Shown: piece after piece, positions 1-11,588 of the stretch | Layout of the letters: each line of letters begins with the position of its first letter | Position numbering within the stretch: the stretch's first letter is position 1 | Assembly: GCA_002355935.1 (NCBI GenBank) | Contig: AP017895.1 | Span: 186,001 to 250,000, forward strand | DNA length: 64,000 nucleotides | From: Rothia aeria | GTDB taxonomy: Bacteria > Actinomycetota > Actinomycetes > Actinomycetales > Micrococcaceae | Direction of reading: 5' to 3' | Position numbers and translations under genes: made by a program | Notes under the pieces: generated by a model | Told to the model about the DNA's origin: nothing | What the model saw: only the letters and a program-made list of their open reading frames with translations | Database searches by the model: none

Positions 1-374
1 TTTTGCAAACAACCGCCGTATCGGCCATTCCTCACCGAGCGGCGCATAACCCCTATAGTTTAACCTACTCGCCTGTATAAAACACAGGCTTTGGCGCCGT
101 GTGGGCCATCACTCAACGCCACCTGTTTCGCTGTTTCCAGCGCCTCGTATCCTCACCTTTTCTCCACCGATTTATGTCTATATCGAGGCTCGGCGGCGCA
201 ATTATTAGTCACCCTGTGGGTGAGGCTCAGGCGCATATCAAGCAGCGTGGCAGCCGGTATTTTTAGAGCCCCTAACCGTTGGGCGCTTTCTTATGCACCC
301 GCATAAGGTGCCGGGGAATTGACCTGTGCCAGAACGAACGATATTCTTGTAGAGATGCACTGCGGTGCATCGCT

Positions 375-463
375 GGAGACGTGCCAGAGCGGCCGAATGG
401 ACTTCACTGCTAATGAAGGGTCGGGGTTGAACTCGACCGGGGGTTCAAATCCCCCCGTCTCCG
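375..463 (+). tRNA. tRNA-Ser(GCU)
   Basis: The acceptor arms GGAGACG (375-381) and CGTCTCC (456-462) pair, and the discriminator base is G463. The anticodon stem CTTCA/TGAAG (402-406 and 414-418) encloses a seven-base loop with anticodon GCT at 409-411, so it reads AGC/AGU serine codons. A long variable arm and a GGTTCAAAT T-loop fit the class II tRNA-Ser shape, with a length of 89 nt. The 3' CCA is not encoded, as is usual in Actinobacteria. Confidence 0.97.
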
Positions 464-480
464 CATTGTGAATAATAGTT

Positions 481-510
481 GAGCCCCCGCACCAGCACGT
501 GCGGGGGCTC
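481..510. terminator. Hairpin terminator after tRNA-Ser
   Basis: Perfect 11-bp arms GAGCCCCCGCA and TGCGGGGGCTC enclose an 8-nt loop. It lies between the tRNA on the plus strand and the converging SixA-like gene, so it can serve both. There is no long T tract, which is common for actinobacterial terminators. Confidence 0.85.
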
Positions 511-603
511 ACTTTATAACCATTACCCTACTTGCCCCTGCCAGACAGCAGCTTTAGCCCTAAAGCACGCACGCTCCCCAGCCACCATGCCCTAAAGCGT
601 GGG

Positions 604-1133
604 CTAGAAACTTTTAAACGCAATAAGGTGCGCATCCGCCCCATCCAGAAGCGCCCACTCCCCAGGCACCTCAAACACTGCCACGGACGACGGGGGAACC
701 CATAAAACATCTCCATGGCTGCGTTCTGGTCAGAGTCGGGGTGGGTCAGCTGGATCGCCGCATCCTGGATGCCCGGCAAATGCGACACCACCAGTACCGA
801 ACGAACATTCTCCGAAACCCCGTTAATACGCGCAATAATGCGGGATGCGCCCACCTCATACAGCCCCTCGTCCAGGTGCGCAGTGGGGCCTTTCTCACCC
901 AGCGCGTCCGAAACCCAGGTGGTGGTCTGGCGGGTTCGCAGCGCGGCCGATGACATGATCTGCTCGGGAATATAGCCGCGTTCAGCAAGCCACGCCCCCG
1001 CCTGTGCCGCCTGCTGGTGACCGCGCTTTGTCAGCGGCCGGTCAAAATCGTTCAAGCCCCAGTCTGCCTCGGCATGGCGCATCAGAATCAGGTGTTTCAC
1101 ATCCCGCTTCATACGGGAAGAAATCTCAGTCAT
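604..1133 (-). CDS. SixA-like phosphohistidine phosphatase (frameshift near C-terminus)
   Basis: This is a histidine phosphatase family protein of SixA type, which removes phosphate from phosphohistidine. The N-terminus has the catalytic RHAEA motif (about residue 19), followed by the conserved DRPLTKRG segment, and a second conserved histidine lies in VVSHLPG. In the given sequence the frame changes at a run of five C (plus-strand G 692-696). Read literally, the protein continues with an unrelated arginine-rich tail to 528. One extra C restores a normal tail ending in HLIAFKSF and a stop at 604-606, giving 176 aa, close to the family length. The single-base loss is probably a sequencing error, though real decay cannot be excluded. 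Confidence 0.85.
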
Positions 1134-1161
1134 ACCCTCATCTTACAGGCTGCACGCAACA

Positions 1162-1195
1162 GTGCCCCGCGCTCATGACCACAAGCGCGGGGCAC
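1162..1195. terminator. Hairpin terminator
   Basis: Perfect 12-bp arms GTGCCCCGCGCT (1162-1173) and AGCGCGGGGCAC (1184-1195) flank a 10-nt loop. It lies just after the stop of the minus-strand winged-helix gene and before the SixA-like gene, so it probably ends the regulator transcript. Confidence 0.8.
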
Positions 1196-1234
1196 CGCCA
1201 TAGACTCTTCAACACATCGGGCGGCTACTAGGGG

Positions 1235-1989
1235 TTAGATGGAATATTCAGGGGCCGCCCACACCACAACTTCTGGATGCTCAAAGAACCGGTACCCCTG
1301 CCCACGCACCGTACGCACCGTACCTGAGAGGCGCCCTAGCTTTGAGCGCAGACGCCGGATATGCACATCAATGGTGCGTTCGTGCGGGTGCTCGTCCCCG
1401 GCGCTCCACAGCGAGTCCAGCAGCTCATCACGGCCGACCGTGCGGGAGGAGTTTTCCACCAGGTGCGCCAGAAGCTCAAATTCTTTAAAAGTGAGCATAA
1501 GCGGCTCACCATCCAAGAACACCTCACGTCGCGCCAGATCAATCAGCACGCCATTGGTATGCGTGGCCTGCGACTCGGCCTCAACATGGGTGTTTGCATC
1601 CGGCTGATAGTAGACAGCCGTGGGGTCCCCCAGCGCGTTCCGCACTACCTCAAGGTCGCTCCCCTCCGCACTGGTGGGGCCAGCGCTACCGCAGCATAAG
1701 ACTCCGCTTCCGGAGCTAGGTGGTGAGCGTAATTGCGCAAATCCTGCACGATACGCACTAGGGAGGTACCGTTGGCCGCCGCAAGCTCCTCATTGAGGCC
1801 CACATACAGCACGAACCCGCGCGCCTCATTCTCGTGCGCGCCGCCCTTGGGTGAGTGGTCATTAGCAGTGAAAGTCATGGGTCGCAGAGTAGCCGCAGGC
1901 GCCTGCGGGCGACTGGGCTGGGGAGCCTGGCGCTTAGCGGCGCGTCCACGCTGGGAAATGTGAACGTACCCTGGTACTGCACCTGACAT
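1235..1989 (-). CDS. Winged-helix (OmpR/PhoB-type) DNA-binding regulator, frameshifted
   Basis: The C-terminal about 100 residues form an OmpR/PhoB-type winged-helix domain: LTFKEFELLAHLV, then RTIDVHIRRLRSKL (recognition helix) and VRTVRGQGYRF (wing). The N-terminal half has no canonical phospho-acceptor receiver signature that I can see; it is proline-rich, followed by an alpha/beta stretch (FVLYVGLNEEL). Two open frames meet at a run of four G (1676-1679). Adding one base joins them into a protein of about 251 aa, so I treat it as one gene. The start is chosen at the second Met (1989) because GAGAAGGA precedes it at good spacing. The target genes are unknown. Confidence 0.8.
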
Positions 1990-2525
1990 ATGCATCCTTC
2001 TCTCGCAGTTCGAAGCGTAGGGGCTGATATACGGGCGCCCGTTATGTCACGTCGGATTCCCGCCTGCACTGCCGAGCCGCGAATGGGCTCAGCGATACCC
2101 ACCGTACATTTAATATTTCTCTTATTTGTCACATAAATCAAGCGGGTTCAGAACGTGGAGGTATCCTCTAAAGCTACATCACCCTCATGACGATGAGGCT
2201 ATGGACGGGGAAGCAAAGCAGCCCATACCACCAAATCTAGCATGAGTATTCACTTAGTTCCCTAAATATTCAATATATTTACGGATTATTATGCACCATA
2301 TCGCATGTAAGGGAAGTTCCCAACGGCACCGTTGAAACACTTTCCAGCATGCAAAAAATTTTACACCCGCCAACCTGAGACACAAATCCCCCACCAGCTG
2401 CCCCGCCTAGACACCGTCAGCGCGGAACTCCACAACCGCCGAGCCCCGCGCCACAGCGCGCACGCGCCTAGACCTTCACGACACCGGTGAAGGCGTTAAT
2501 ACAGCCGCGCACCAAAAGTTATGAG
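1990..2525. other. Intergenic region between regulator and upp
   Basis: No credible gene is visible in about 535 bp. It holds a short hairpin (CCTCAT 2183-2188 with ATGAGG 2193-2198) inside a mixed-composition stretch and an AT-rich segment around 2240-2300 that could hold the regulator promoter. I looked for a riboswitch and could not assign one. Confidence 0.5.
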
Positions 2526-3164
2526 CTACTCCGCCAGCCCATACAGGCGGTCGCCCGCATCACCCAAACCGGGCACAATATACGCCTTCTCATTCAGCCG
2601 CTCATCCCGCGCCGCCAAGAACAAATCAACATTGCGCAACCCCTCAACGCCCTTCTCAAGGGCCGCAATACCCTCAGGCGCAGCAATGAGACACACACAC
2701 GTAATAGACTCAGCACCGCGTTGGCGCAGAAATTTAATGGCTTCTATCAGAGTGCCACCGGTAGCCAACATAGGATCCAACAGATACACCTGCCGACCGG
2801 TCAAGTCCTCCGGAAGACGCTCAGCATAGGTCACAATATCCAAGGTCTGCTCGTTACGCGCCATACCCAAAAACCCAACCTCAGCGGTTGGAACCAGGCG
2901 AGTCATCCCCTCCAGCATCCCCAACCCGGCACGCAGAATCGGCACCACCAGCGGCTTAGGGCTGGCAATCATGGTGCCCACGGTGCGGGCCACCGGGGTC
3001 TCAATCTCCCGCTGCTCCACCCGGATCTCACGGGTTGCCTCATAAGCAAGCAGGGTCACGAGCTCATCAACAAGCTGACGGAACGTAGGCGAAGGAGTAT
3101 TTTTATCACGAAGCACACTGATTTTATGCGCCACCAGCGGGTGGTCAAGAATCTTAATACGCAT
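2526..3164 (-). CDS. upp: Uracil phosphoribosyltransferase
   Basis: Upp converts uracil and PRPP to UMP in pyrimidine salvage in the cytosol. The 212-aa length is typical. The PRPP-binding loop is visible as [11 protein letters not shown] (about residues 128-138), the family PILRAGLGM motif is at about 75, and the C-terminal uracil-binding segment ends [14 protein letters not shown]. It is transcribed divergently from the MFS gene beyond it, across about 240 bp. It is intact and is one of the clearest housekeeping markers in the window. Confidence 0.98.
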   Translation of the reverse strand: MRIKILDHPLVAHKISVLRDKNTPSPTFRQLVDELVTLLAYEATREIRVEQREIETPVARTVGTMIASPKPLVVPILRAGLGMLEGMTRLVPTAEVGFLGMARNEQTLDIVTYAERLPEDLTGRQVYLLDPMLATGGTLIEAIKFLRQRGAESITCVCLIAAPEGIAALEKGVEGLRNVDLFLAARDERLNEKAYIVPGLGDAGDRLYGLAE

Positions 3165-3404
3165 GATTCAAGTCTAATCCAAACACGGGCACACACGCCG
3201 CAAGCACCAAGCGCCGCAACACTTTATACCCTCAAACACCCCGAACACGCGAACCGCGCCTGCGCACAACGGCACCAGCCGCCCCGCTAAAAACATGAAA
3301 AACAAGCCGTCTTCAGCCAGAACCAGCGGGCTTGCCTCTCATCCCCTTACCCACCACCATGCTATGATGCACATCATAAATACTCTCTCTACCCCACCAA
3401 ACCT

Positions 3405-4694
3405 ATGCACAGTACACCCGCCCCGCCGCCGCGCGCCATACTCATAAGACGCACACGCCATATCATGGTGTTCGGGCTGCTGCTGTCAACGCTGGGTAAC
3501 AACACTGTCGAATATGGTTTCAACGCCCTCACTGCCGCCGGAGTAGTCAGCGTTGGCGCGCTCCTCACCCTATCAGCCCTTAGGCGACTCTCAGCCTTCG
3601 CGTTCCCCGCCATCGCCAAACTCATGGGCAAACACAGCCCCGATAAGGTACTCATCGCCTGCGACAGCACCGAAACCGTATTGAGCGCTTTAGCCCTCAC
3701 CATCACACTCCTAGCGCCCCACCAGGCCATATGGACAGTCTATGCTTATACGCTCATTGACCTGCTCATCTTAGCTTTCACCGACATCGCCGAAGAATTC
3801 TACGGTGCACACTTCGCACAGATTAATGAAGACACAGCAATGGCATTCAACGCCTCACTCAGCACCATCCAAGCGATCGTTAACTTCGTCGTCGCAGGGT
3901 TAGCAGGCTCACTCCTAGCGGGGGTCTCAATCCCCACACTACTAGCCGTCAACACAGCGCTCTCCCTCGCAGCAGCACTCTTTCGGGCACGGGCACGGCA
4001 CACCTACCCCGTGCCACCACCAACCACAATAAATGCAAGTCAATTCGCCGCCACCGGGCATAAAGAGCCGCTCCGACAGTTTCTGCACGACCTGTTCACT
4101 TCAGGCCCTGCCTCCCCACTCGTCTCACTCGCCATAGCATTCGCTGGAACCATGAGCGGGGAACTGTTCATCCTCTGGGCCGCAAACCACGGACCCGCGG
4201 TGCCTCTGCCCGGCACAGACAATACCGCCTACACAGGGATGGGGCTTGTCTTAACAGTGTTCGGACTAGGCGCCGCATTCGGCCCACAGGCAGGAAAATG
4301 GCTACGACAGGCCGGTGAAACCGCACCGATTCTGAGAACAGCCGCGTTATTCTCTGCGGCACTCACCGGAGCACTCGCCACAGGCATACTGACAGACACA
4401 ATCCTGCCACCGCTCATACCAGTGTTTGTATTCCTCAACGCGGCAGCCTCACGGGCACGGGCAGTAGTACTAGAAACACACCGACAGGCATATTTTCGAG
4501 GTGCCCAATTCGCACGCATTATGAGCTGGTCATTCACATTCAGTGCAGCCGGTACACTCTTAGGGCTGCTAGTGGGGTACCTACTGGGCCAGGCATACAA
4601 CCCGGTGCCATGCCTACTCATCGGCACGACACTGTGGCTCGCTATCGCCCCGGTCGTCTCCAGTAGGCGGGGCGGGCTACGAAATTCTGTATAA
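3405..4694 (+). CDS. MFS-type membrane transporter
   Basis: This 429-aa protein is very hydrophobic, with roughly 10-12 predicted membrane helices, and resembles Major Facilitator Superfamily permeases. A conserved-looking loop (TLGNNTVEYGFNALT) sits in the first segment, a short charged central loop lies around residues 200-230, and a second helical half follows. The substrate cannot be told. The start at 3405 lacks a clear Shine-Dalgarno sequence; a later Met (VFGLLLSTLG, 3465) is possible. A TATGAT box lies about 40 bases upstream, so a nearly leaderless transcript is conceivable. The gene stands alone between upp and the restriction-modification module. Confidence 0.75.
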   Translation: MHSTPAPPPRAILIRRTRHIMVFGLLLSTLGNNTVEYGFNALTAAGVVSVGALLTLSALRRLSAFAFPAIAKLMGKHSPDKVLIACDSTETVLSALALTITLLAPHQAIWTVYAYTLIDLLILAFTDIAEEFYGAHFAQINEDTAMAFNASLSTIQAIVNFVVAGLAGSLLAGVSIPTLLAVNTALSLAAALFRARARHTYPVPPPTTINASQFAATGHKEPLRQFLHDLFTSGPASPLVSLAIAFAGTMSGELFILWAANHGPAVPLPGTDNTAYTGMGLVLTVFGLGAAFGPQAGKWLRQAGETAPILRTAALFSAALTGALATGILTDTILPPLIPVFVFLNAAASRARAVVLETHRQAYFRGAQFARIMSWSFTFSAAGTLLGLLVGYLLGQAYNPVPCLLIGTTLWLAIAPVVSSRRGGLRNSV

Positions 4695-4733
4695 TGGTTC
4701 ACCTGTCTTATGAGGTATTTCCGATGTGAGTAA

Positions 4734-6365
<1,632 letters not shown>

Positions 6366-6387
6366 AATTACGGAAGGTTACCTCACT

Positions 6388-7291
6388 ATGAAGTACAACG
6401 AATACATGGGTAGTGCCCCTGAAGAAAAACTTAAATACTTTCTGAGCACCCTTTCAATCACAAACCGCACCCCCGAATACTATGTAAACTGGGAAAAAGT
6501 AAATGGTGGAGTCAAAAACATGCCCTAGCCCTGAATACCCTGAATTACTTGATTGGTCTAAATAACCTGTACGAGGAAGCGATTCAGCTGTTTACCCAGC
6601 AGCCCAACCTTCTTGAGGCAGTACCAGTTCTTTTCGCCTCCCGCGATGTTCACCTAGATGTCATGGAAGTAGATGAAGATGAGAGCATCTTCTTCTACAA
6701 CCTTGACTTTAAAAATGTAGATACCACCAATATTCAAAAATATGTGGACTTTATGCAAAAATCCGGTCTTCTCGATTTCCTAAAACACAGCGCGAATCGT
6801 TCTCTGGTGGACTATGCATACGGTGTAGAGGTTGGGTTGGATAGTAACGGGCGCAAGAACCGCAGCGGCAAGGTCATGGAAGACCTGTTAGAGGGGCAGC
6901 TACGGGCTGTCGCCGATTTTTACGGCTACCAGACAATGACCCAAGCAACAGCTCATCGGATGCGGCAGGAATGGCAAGTTGAGGTTCCTGTGGATAAGTC
7001 AGAACGTAAGTTTGATGGGGCTCTTTTTGACTCTCATAAGCGACGTCTTTTCTCTTCGAAACAAACTACTATGGAGGTGGAGGCAGTAAATTAAAATCGG
7101 TAGCAGGTGAATTTAAATCACTTTATAATCACATCATACAGAATTCTGAGGGTATTGAGTTTGTGTGGGTAACCGACGGCCAGGGATGGAAAACCACTGC
7201 AAAACCTCTCTCTGAAGCATTTGCAGTTATCCCAAATATTTTCAATATCAATCAACTACATCATGGGTACCTACGTGAATTTACTCGCTAA
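6388..7291 (+). CDS. DpnII/MboI-type restriction endonuclease (two frameshifts)
   Basis: The restored product of about 301 aa resembles R.DpnII, which cuts unmethylated GATC; DpnII itself is of similar length. Visible segments are the start KYNEYMGSAPEEKL, then LNTLNYLIGLNN, then ETNYYGGGGSKLK and WVTDGQGW, which are characteristic of this family's C-terminal half. The frame breaks at a run of five A (6514-6518) and at a run of four T (7048-7051). One added base at each site restores a single frame of correct length. Taken at face value the host would have an orphan methylase; more likely these are sequencing errors and the system is intact. It is co-transcribed with the fused methylase. Confidence 0.85.
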
Positions 7292-7402
7292 AACGGTCGG
7301 GATAATAAACACTATAGAAAATCTCCATAATACAAGAGGGCGGTTTTTCCTTGTAAACCTATATGTATCGCACTTGCTGAGAAAGCTGCATAGGTTTTTA
7401 CT

Positions 7403-8293
7403 CTAGCCGCATGACCACTCAAAAATCACATTTGAGAAGTCGCGCGCTGCAAGCTGTTCGGGTGTTATCAGCCAGTTCGCGGAGCCCGCATCGCCCCAGA
7501 GGAGTTCCGGGGTTTCTTCCTCCGATTCCCAGTCCGCCTCGGAGACAATGGTTAGCAGGTTCACTGTGTGCCCCTGCAGGTTCTCGTCGAAATCCCGCGG
7601 GTCATTCTGAATAAAGTAGGGGTAGCCGCCGATCCGGGAGTACTCATCACTCTCCTCATACGGGAGAGTAAGCTCCTCAACGGTGTGTATCCGTTGGATC
7701 CTCGCCTGCTCGTCGTCTCCCGTGGGCAGTTTATCCTCGGGGTACAGGTCATCCCACACTCGCGCAAAATCGGGATAGTAGTAGTGCGCAGTACCGGTAA
7801 CACCCTGCTCAACCAGGCTGAACGAGAGCGCAAATTCCACGCTCTCCGGTTCGATAGGCCAGCCAATCACATCCCAGTCGATCACCGGCAGCGGCGCATC
7901 CGGGTTCGGCTCACCCACGCTCTCGTAGTAGATCACCCGCCAGTTCTCCTGAACCGCAGGCTTGTTATAGTCATACCCCCACACGGTGTCGTGAGGGTCA
8001 ATCCAAAATTGAAGCATACCGCTCTTCGGGTAAATATTATTCTGCGGCAGCTGCACACAGTTAATCTGCGCGATCATGCCTAGGGGCTGGCCGGATGCGT
8101 TCGTCGGCGCGGATTCTCTCACAGGCAGGTACGGCACTCCCCCGAACTTTGAGGCGGTCTTCGGCAGCGGTTGCTGCGATGGGGTTGCCGTAATCCTGAT
8201 AGCCTGCTTGAGTTTTCCCTGATTCATAACGTCGAGGACTCGACGCACCTGCGCTTCGGTGTTTTTAGCTGCATTCTGCTCGGTGGTATTCAT
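7403..8293 (-). CDS. DUF1963 (YwqG-like) protein
   Basis: This 296-aa protein resembles the DUF1963/YwqG family. Its marks are the early KFGGVPYLP motif, the repeated acidic surface, the IGGYPYFIQNDPR segment (about residue 223) and the closing LLWGDAGSANWLITPEQL. The family's function is not settled; members often occur in polymorphic toxin immunity regions. The gene converges on the restriction operon, with about 110 bp between the stops. No signal peptide or membrane segment is seen. Confidence 0.8.
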   Translation of the reverse strand: MNTTEQNAAKNTEAQVRRVLDVMNQGKLKQAIRITATPSQQPLPKTASKFGGVPYLPVRESAPTNASGQPLGMIAQINCVQLPQNNIYPKSGMLQFWIDPHDTVWGYDYNKPAVQENWRVIYYESVGEPNPDAPLPVIDWDVIGWPIEPESVEFALSFSLVEQGVTGTAHYYYPDFARVWDDLYPEDKLPTGDDEQARIQRIHTVEELTLPYEESDEYSRIGGYPYFIQNDPRDFDENLQGHTVNLLTIVSEADWESEEETPELLWGDAGSANWLITPEQLAARDFSNVIFEWSCG

Positions 8294-8346
8294 GTGTTCC
8301 TCCGGGTGGTTGGTTCAGTGCTACAACCATCAGAACATATTTTGCG

Positions 8347-8573
8347 GTGCCGTGCGCCTTTTTCTGGAGTCGGCGATGTGGCATTCTGCGTTGCTGGGCG
8401 CGGTTCTTCTGGTGGTTGCCGGTTATGCTGCGATGCGGGTGTTGGCGCCGTTTCAGATCCCGGTGGGGCTGGCCACGGGGGCGGTTGGTGGGGTGTACAT
8501 GCTGTGGCTTCTGCGTAAAGTGCGGTGGTTTACGCACCCTCTGCGGCTGTGCGTTGGGGAAATGATGGGCTAA
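8347..8573 (+). pseudogene. Relic of a FecCD-type iron-siderophore ABC permease
   Basis: Only the last about 65 residues remain. They match the end of FecCD/BtuC permeases: HSALLGAVLLVVAGYAAMRVL followed by the diagnostic IPVGLATGAVGG and MLWLLRK. The rest of the permease and any partner ATPase or binding protein are missing, and no start codon with an RBS serves a useful protein. It probably marks an old deletion in this intergenic space. Confidence 0.65.
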
Positions 8574-8687
8574 AAATGCTCAAAAATTTTATTTCTGGGG
8601 GCACCGCACCGAAAAATCTTCTTAAACCGTCAGGGGCGGCTGTAGCGTAAGAGCATCAGATAAAGCTCCCGGAAGGAAATCACCGCC

Positions 8688-9347
8688 ATGGTAGAGAAGA
8701 AGACTCTGTGCCTCGCCGACGAGGTTGTTAATGCCGATTTGCAGTTCCTCATGAACGCGGGCACCGTTCTCACCACCAACGTCTACAATATTGATGCTAT
8801 TGGGCGCACCATTGCGGAGGTTATTACCGCCGGGCGCGCGTTTAATGTGGCTCGCCCTTCTCACGTGTATGACCGGGTAATGAGCATGCACGCCCACCCT
8901 GCGCTCGGTTCGTTTACTGAGACCCTCGCCGATATGCGCCAGGCTGCCCGCAACGCCCTGATTCTGCGGTTCCCGGCACCGAATGAGCGGGGCCTTGAGG
9001 TTGCGGTGCGCATTGAGCGGGTAATGGGCACTAAGCTTGCTGTGACGAAGGTGTGCTGCCGCCCGGCGGGCACTCGCCGCTGGTATGAGCATTGGGCGAA
9101 GGAGGTGCTGCAGATTGACGGGTATCTGATTGCAGGCGAGTCGCGCCGCACCCGCGGCATGTTTGAGGTGCACCGGCAGAACCTGCTGTTTGCGCTGGGG
9201 ATGCTGGATGTTGCGATGCTTGGCCTAAGCGCCAGCGAAGCAGATTTTCACTGGCTCGCATCCCCTAAGAGCGCGGTCACTAAGTTTAAGCGGCAGCGTC
9301 GGGATTTGCTGCGGCGGATTCGCCAGGATTATGCGGAAGCAGCCTAA
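8688..9347 (+). CDS. Conserved-looking hypothetical protein
   Basis: I do not recognise this 219-aa protein. It has a good RBS (GGAAGGA) and host-like codon usage, so it is probably a real gene. It shows no signal peptide or membrane helix. Alanine-rich helical stretches dominate, and a basic C-terminus (KFKRQRRDLLRRIRQDY) could bind nucleic acid. Cysteines occur only once as a pair (VCCRPAG). It ends about 80 bp from the converging corA. Confidence 0.7.
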   Translation: MVEKKTLCLADEVVNADLQFLMNAGTVLTTNVYNIDAIGRTIAEVITAGRAFNVARPSHVYDRVMSMHAHPALGSFTETLADMRQAARNALILRFPAPNERGLEVAVRIERVMGTKLAVTKVCCRPAGTRRWYEHWAKEVLQIDGYLIAGESRRTRGMFEVHRQNLLFALGMLDVAMLGLSASEADFHWLASPKSAVTKFKRQRRDLLRRIRQDYAEAA

Positions 9348-9427
9348 GGAGTGCCTATTTCCTATTAGTGCCCCAAGGCGCTCTTCATAGCTGCGGCTTC
9401 TCCTGGTTAGCCGAGCAGGTATACCGC

Positions 9428-10459
9428 CTAGAACCAGCCACGCCTCTTAAAGAAAAAGTACACCCCCACACAGGCAAGCACCATCAACAGGAGTGACGCG
9501 GGGTACCCATACTCCCATTTGAGTTCGGGCAAGTACTCAAAATTCATGCCGTAAATGGAACCAATAATAGTGGGCACCACCAGAATCGCTGCACCTGCCG
9601 AAATACGTTTCATGTCTTCGTTCTGCTGCTGCGCCACCAGTGTATCGTGCACCGTCAAAGCGTTCTGCAACGACGTGCGTAAATCCTCTAGCCGGTCCCT
9701 GATCTGCATCACATGATCGTGCACATCCCGGAACTGGCGCTGCAACTCAACACTTTCATCCTCAACCCGCCGAGGCGTAGCACCCGGGCGCGGGGAGGCG
9801 TCTAGGGCACCGATGCGCAGGTCTTCAACGATGCGCACCAGCATGGAGTCCAGGGGCTTGCAGGCTCGCTGAAAATCAATCACCTGGTTCAGCAGCCCGT
9901 AGATACGCTGGGAAATACCGCGGTTTTTACCGCCATCGGTGAAAAGCGCATCCTCTATTTCGTCGCTGTCAGTCTCTAGCCCAGACAGCACCGGCATGTA
10001 CCGGTCTACCGTGTTGTCGAGGATACGGTGCAGTAGCCGAGCAATACTGGCGTCGGATTCGGCGAAGAACCCGCCCAGAACCTCACGCACACGTTCTGGG
10101 CTGCGCAGCTTATCTTGTACGATACACACCAGGTAGTTGCGGCCTACGAAAAGGTGCACCTCGCCCAGGTGCACTTCTTCTTCTGCGTCTAGGTACACGG
10201 CGGGGCGTACCACCGCCAGCAGGGAGTCACCGTACCGTTCAAGTTTGGCGCGCTGGTGCCCCAGCATGGAGTCTTCGATGGCGAGCTCGTGCAGTTTGAA
10301 GATGCTTTGCAGGTGGGCGAGCTCAGTGTCGGTGGGCGAGATGTACCCTAGAGCGACCGCAGAGGCACCCGCCTGGTATGCTTCAACGGCTGTTTCTAGC
10401 GGGGCGTTCAGGACGGTTTCGCCGTGGGTTGGGTAGATGGCTCCGGTGAGATACGACAT
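9428..10459 (-). CDS. corA: CorA-family magnesium/cobalt channel
   Basis: CorA channels let Mg2+ and related divalent ions cross the inner membrane as pentamers. This 343-aa protein has a long cytoplasmic N-terminal domain, a helical stalk, and two C-terminal membrane helices joined by the signature YGMNF (GMN motif) near residue 305. A short basic tail (FFKRRGWF) follows. The first Met, at 10459 (SYLTGAIYPTHG), is preferred; an upstream TTG has no RBS. It is complete and host-like in composition. Confidence 0.92.
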   Translation of the reverse strand: MSYLTGAIYPTHGETVLNAPLETAVEAYQAGASAVALGYISPTDTELAHLQSIFKLHELAIEDSMLGHQRAKLERYGDSLLAVVRPAVYLDAEEEVHLGEVHLFVGRNYLVCIVQDKLRSPERVREVLGGFFAESDASIARLLHRILDNTVDRYMPVLSGLETDSDEIEDALFTDGGKNRGISQRIYGLLNQVIDFQRACKPLDSMLVRIVEDLRIGALDASPRPGATPRRVEDESVELQRQFRDVHDHVMQIRDRLEDLRTSLQNALTVHDTLVAQQQNEDMKRISAGAAILVVPTIIGSIYGMNFEYLPELKWEYGYPASLLLMVLACVGVYFFFKRRGWF

Positions 10460-10541
10460 AGGTTTAAGTGTAAAGGGTAGGTGAAATGCCAACGCCAGTA
10501 CGGGGATACTGGGGGCTGGGGGTGTGCCTTTCTGGGAAAAT

Positions 10542-11129
10542 TTAGGTGGCTTGCACGAAGAACAGCCCGCCGGTGAGGTCTTTTTTCACGAAGATATACC
10601 CTACGTTTTCGGTGAGGTAGAACAGATCATCAAGGGAACTGGGCAGATCCGCACCGGAAATTTGCCCCACAAATACGTAGTCATCCAGCCCATCTGGGAG
10701 AGTGTGCTGCAGGTATACGGGGCTGCCGCCTATGAAGCTCATCGCGTCCGGGTCCGCGTTGAATTCTGGGGTGAAGAATTTCTGGTGGTCAAAGTCGTGC
10801 AGGTTCTTGTGGGCGATTTCGACACATGTGTCTAGCAGGGCGGGCTGTAGCTCAGTGATATTACCAAGAAAATAGTCGTGTTCATCGTAGTAGGAGAACA
10901 CGTACACTGCTTTGTCGTGATGCTCGGCGGGGACGGGCAGGGCGAGTTCGGGGACGAGCTTAAATAGTTCAGGGAGCGGGATATACGCAATAAGCGCCAG
11001 CAGTATCCCGTCAGGGGTGGCTACTGGTTGAGTGTATCCTGCATCGCGCCCTATGAGGATGCGCTCCCCTACTGCTGTGCGCTGCGTTGGGCTGGTTTCA
11101 GGGAGGGTGAAGCTACGGCGTGTACTCAT
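10542..11129 (-). CDS. DUF1963-like hypothetical protein, possible immunity protein
   Basis: This 195-aa acidic protein has a central segment FIGGSPVYLQHTLPDG that resembles the 'IGG-P-Q' core of DUF1963/YwqG-like proteins, and an aromatic, beta-rich end (YIFVKKDLTGGLFFVQ). No signal or membrane segment is seen. The start at 11129 follows an AGGAT box. It is the first of a long set of small minus-strand genes that look like immunity proteins, so a role against a contact-dependent toxin is an inference from position. Confidence 0.55.
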   Translation of the reverse strand: MSTRRSFTLPETSPTQRTAVGERILIGRDAGYTQPVATPDGILLALIAYIPLPELFKLVPELALPVPAEHHDKAVYVFSYYDEHDYFLGNITELQPALLDTCVEIAHKNLHDFDHQKFFTPEFNADPDAMSFIGGSPVYLQHTLPDGLDDYVFVGQISGADLPSSLDDLFYLTENVGYIFVKKDLTGGLFFVQAT

Positions 11130-11204
11130 GAGCATATCCTAGCAGCGTCTGGAGTCTTCAAGACTGTATTCACCTGCGGGACGGAGTGGGTAAATCAATA
11201 ACCA

Positions 11205-11567
11205 CTATTTCAGGGCTAAAAAGTCCTTTAGTGGTGTGTTTACTTTGTCGATTAATGCGCTGGGAGATACTATCGTGTGCAGTAAGTTCTCTGCAAACAA
11301 ACTATCATATTCGAATATATCGTCGTAGCCGTCATCCACAATAATTTTTATAATTCTCTTAGCGCTGGTGTTTTTTGCAGAGAATATAGGGTTTCCATCC
11401 ATCAGTGGGGTTCCGTCAGCATATGTGGCCTTAAAGTAAGGAAAAACCCAATCACTCGTATGGGATGAAACTTCCTTCAGTAGATACACAAACATATTTT
11501 CAATATATTTTTCCAATGCTTTATATTTATCAATATTCGTATCCCATGCCGTCCATTCATCTGTCAT
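11205..11567 (-). CDS. Hypothetical small protein in immunity array
   Basis: This 120-aa, acidic, tryptophan-containing cytoplasmic protein is AT-rich compared with its housekeeping neighbours. I do not recognise the family. Its segment PYFKATYADGTPLMDGNPIFS resembles a beta-hairpin. Neighbours on the same strand are other small orphan-like genes, so it may be an immunity gene. Confidence 0.55.
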   Translation of the reverse strand: MTDEWTAWDTNIDKYKALEKYIENMFVYLLKEVSSHTSDWVFPYFKATYADGTPLMDGNPIFSAKNTSAKRIIKIIVDDGYDDIFEYDSLFAENLLHTIVSPSALIDKVNTPLKDFLALK

Positions 11568-11588
11568 TGTGATTATTCCCCGAGGTTC

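Noticed and set aside
1..300. Possible small gene or regulatory RNA upstream of tRNA-Ser
   Set aside because: The only plus-strand frame (71 codons) has no RBS, family match or host-like composition, and no convincing structure was seen. I leave the stretch unassigned.
2487..3290. A 267-codon frame antisense to upp
   Set aside because: It covers an intact upp and shows only low-complexity His/Arg/Gln composition without a family match.
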